Assembly: GCF_039839375.1 (NCBI RefSeq)
Contig: NZ_JBDOQU010000012.1
Location: 62,001-126,000, forward strand
Origin: JBDOQU01 sp039839375
Lineage (GTDB): Bacteria > Pseudomonadota > Alphaproteobacteria > DSM-16000 > Inquilinaceae
Direction: 5' to 3'
DNA: 64,000 nt
How positions within the stretch are numbered: position 1 is the stretch's first letter; each line of letters begins with the position of its first letter. Positions 62,832 to 64,000 of this stretch are shown in pieces. The translations under genes and the position numbers were made by a program. The notes under the pieces were generated by a model. The model ran no database searches, had not been told where the DNA came from, and saw only the letters and a list, made by a program, of their open reading frames with translations.

Positions 62832-64000
62832 TTACGTCGTCTGCTGGCTCGCCAGCAGTTTTTCCAGCCAGTGGATGTCGTAGTCGCCATTGATGAAATC
62901 CTGCTGCTGGACCAGCATCTGGTGCAACGGCAGCGTCGTCTCCACCCCTTCGACCACGAACTCGTCCAGCGCCCGGCGCAGGCGCATCAGGCATTCGTTG
63001 CGCGTCGTGCCATGGACGATCAGCTTGGCGATCAGGCTGTCATAATGCGGCGGCACCCGGTAGCCGGCATAGAGCGCGCTGTCGACCCTGACGCCCAGCC
63101 CGCCGGGCGCGTGGAAGCCCTTGATGGCGCCGGGGGAGGGGGTGAACGTCTCCGGATTCTCCGCGTTCACCCGGCATTCGATGGCGTGGCCCTGGAAGCG
63201 CACGGCGCTCTGGTCATAGCCCAGCGGCGCGCCGGCGGCGACGCGGATCTGCTCCCGCACCAGGTCGATGCCGGTGATCATCTCCGAGATCGGATGTTCG
63301 ACCTGGAGCCGGGTGTTCATCTCGATGAAGTAGAATTCCCCGTTCTCATAGAGGAACTCCATCGTGCCGACGCCGCGATAGCCCAGCAGCTTGGCCGTGC
63401 GGGCGGCCAGGCTGCCGATCTTCTCCCGCGCCGCCTCGTTGAGGGCGGGGGAAGGCGCTTCCTCGATCACCTTCTGGTGGCGGCGCTGGACGGAACAGTC
63501 GCGCTCGCCGAAATGGACGACGTTGCCGTGGCTGTCGGCCAGGATCTGGACCTCGATATGCCGGGGTCGCGCAAGGTACTTTTCTATATAGACGCTGTCG
63601 TCGCCGAAGGCGGCCTTCGCCTCCGACCGGGCCTGGGAGAAGGCGTCGCGGAGGTCGTCGCGGCTCTTGGCGACGCGCATCCCGCGCCCGCCGCCGCCGG
63701 CCGTCGCCTTGACCAGCACTGGATAGCCGATGCGGTCGCTTAGAGTGATCGCCGAATCCAGGTCCGGCACCGCGCCGTCCGATCCCGGCACCACCGGCAG
63801 GCCGACGCCGGCAACTGCCTTCTTGGCGGTGATCTTGTCGCCCATCATGCGGATATGGTCGGCGGTCGGGCCGATGAAGGTGAAGCCGTGCTCCTCCACC
63901 ATCTCCGCGAAGCGGGCGTTCTCCGACAGGAAGCCGATGCCAGGATGGATGGCGTCCGCGCCGGTGATGGTGGCGGCGGAGATCAAGGCCGGGATGTTGA
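62832..64000 (-). CDS. accC: AccC, biotin carboxylase (5' end beyond the window)
   Basis: Biotin carboxylase subunit of acetyl-CoA carboxylase, ATP-grasp family. The visible 389 codons include HPGIGFLSENARFAEM, the glycine-rich loop TAGGGGRGMRV, ERDCSVQRRHQKVIEEAPSP, EMNTRLQVEHPISEM and GHAIECRVNAENPETFTPSPG. The reading frame continues past 64000 upstream, so the N-terminal 60 or so residues are missing. It ends 11 nt before the aat start, so the two are likely co-transcribed. The partner accB should lie just outside. Confidence 0.96.
   Translation of the reverse strand, partial: NIPALISAATITGADAIHPGIGFLSENARFAEMVEEHGFTFIGPTADHIRMMGDKITAKKAVAGVGLPVVPGSDGAVPDLDSAITLSDRIGYPVLVKATAGGGGRGMRVAKSRDDLRDAFSQARSEAKAAFGDDSVYIEKYLARPRHIEVQILADSHGNVVHFGERDCSVQRRHQKVIEEAPSPALNEAAREKIGSLAARTAKLLGYRGVGTMEFLYENGEFYFIEMNTRLQVEHPISEMITGIDLVREQIRVAAGAPLGYDQSAVRFQGHAIECRVNAENPETFTPSPGAIKGFHAPGGLGVRVDSALYAGYRVPPHYDSLIAKLIVHGTTRNECLMRLRRALDEFVVEGVETTLPLHQMLVQQQDFINGDYDIHWLEKLLASQQTT

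Overview
The window is high-GC chromosomal DNA from an alphaproteobacterium. It looks Rhodospirillales-like, but I cannot name a genus from sequence alone. Support comes from the dcw order mraZ-rsmH-ftsL-ftsI-murE-murF-mraY-murD with a DAP-type MurE, an NDUFA12-type complex I protein, an ELM1-family protein, two DUF1127 proteins, a B12-dependent ribonucleotide reductase with a zinc-ribbon tail, and the NDUFA12-MlaD-DUF2155-aat-accC neighbourhood. No rRNA, tRNA, CRISPR array, phage or insertion sequence with a transposase was seen. Nearly all genes look like core chromosome.

Layout. 1-8.4 kb: cell-division and peptidoglycan (dcw) operon on the minus strand, its genes overlapping by 1-4 nt, preceded by four phased TGGG boxes that look like an MraZ operator. 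8.6-15.4 kb: type II NADH dehydrogenase, RNase P RNA with a readable promoter, uvrB, a lytic transglycosylase-like protein and an aspartate aminotransferase. 15.5-21.6 kb: a 2035-residue haemagglutinin-type exoprotein without its usual outer-membrane transporter. 21.8-28.3 kb: an orphan LytS-type sensor kinase, a divergent EF-G paralogue, a YjgN (DUF898) gene whose 3' part is abruptly AT-rich and cut by an in-frame stop, and an M48 protease. 28.3-30 kb: dispersed repeats, a PAS_5 protein and a possible small RNA. 30-36.5 kb: LysR regulator, trxB, and a probable three-gene operon (ELM1 family, 2OG-Fe(II) oxygenase, unknown 642-residue protein) divergent from an Lrp regulator. 36.5-48.9 kb: clpS-clpA, a deaminase, a five-gene minus-strand run (GNAT, RidA, FemAB-like, DUF533, AIM24-like) and a plus-strand permease/phospholipase D/lipoprotein group. 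49-55.2 kb: a signalling cluster (hybrid kinase with two receivers, lone receiver, HisKA-REC-adenylate cyclase fusion) followed by a secreted beta-helix protein. 55.3-64 kb: nrdJ, two DUF1127 genes and the NDUFA12-mlaD-DUF2155-aat-accC block.

The most notable non-genic structure is a set of layered repeats. A roughly 100-bp palindromic element (four full copies) sits almost flush against stop codons and in one case encodes the last 18 residues of aat. A 119-bp inverted-arm element occurs three times. One of these three is split by a 140-bp MITE-like element with perfect 19-bp terminal inverted repeats, which itself carries a fragment of the first repeat family.
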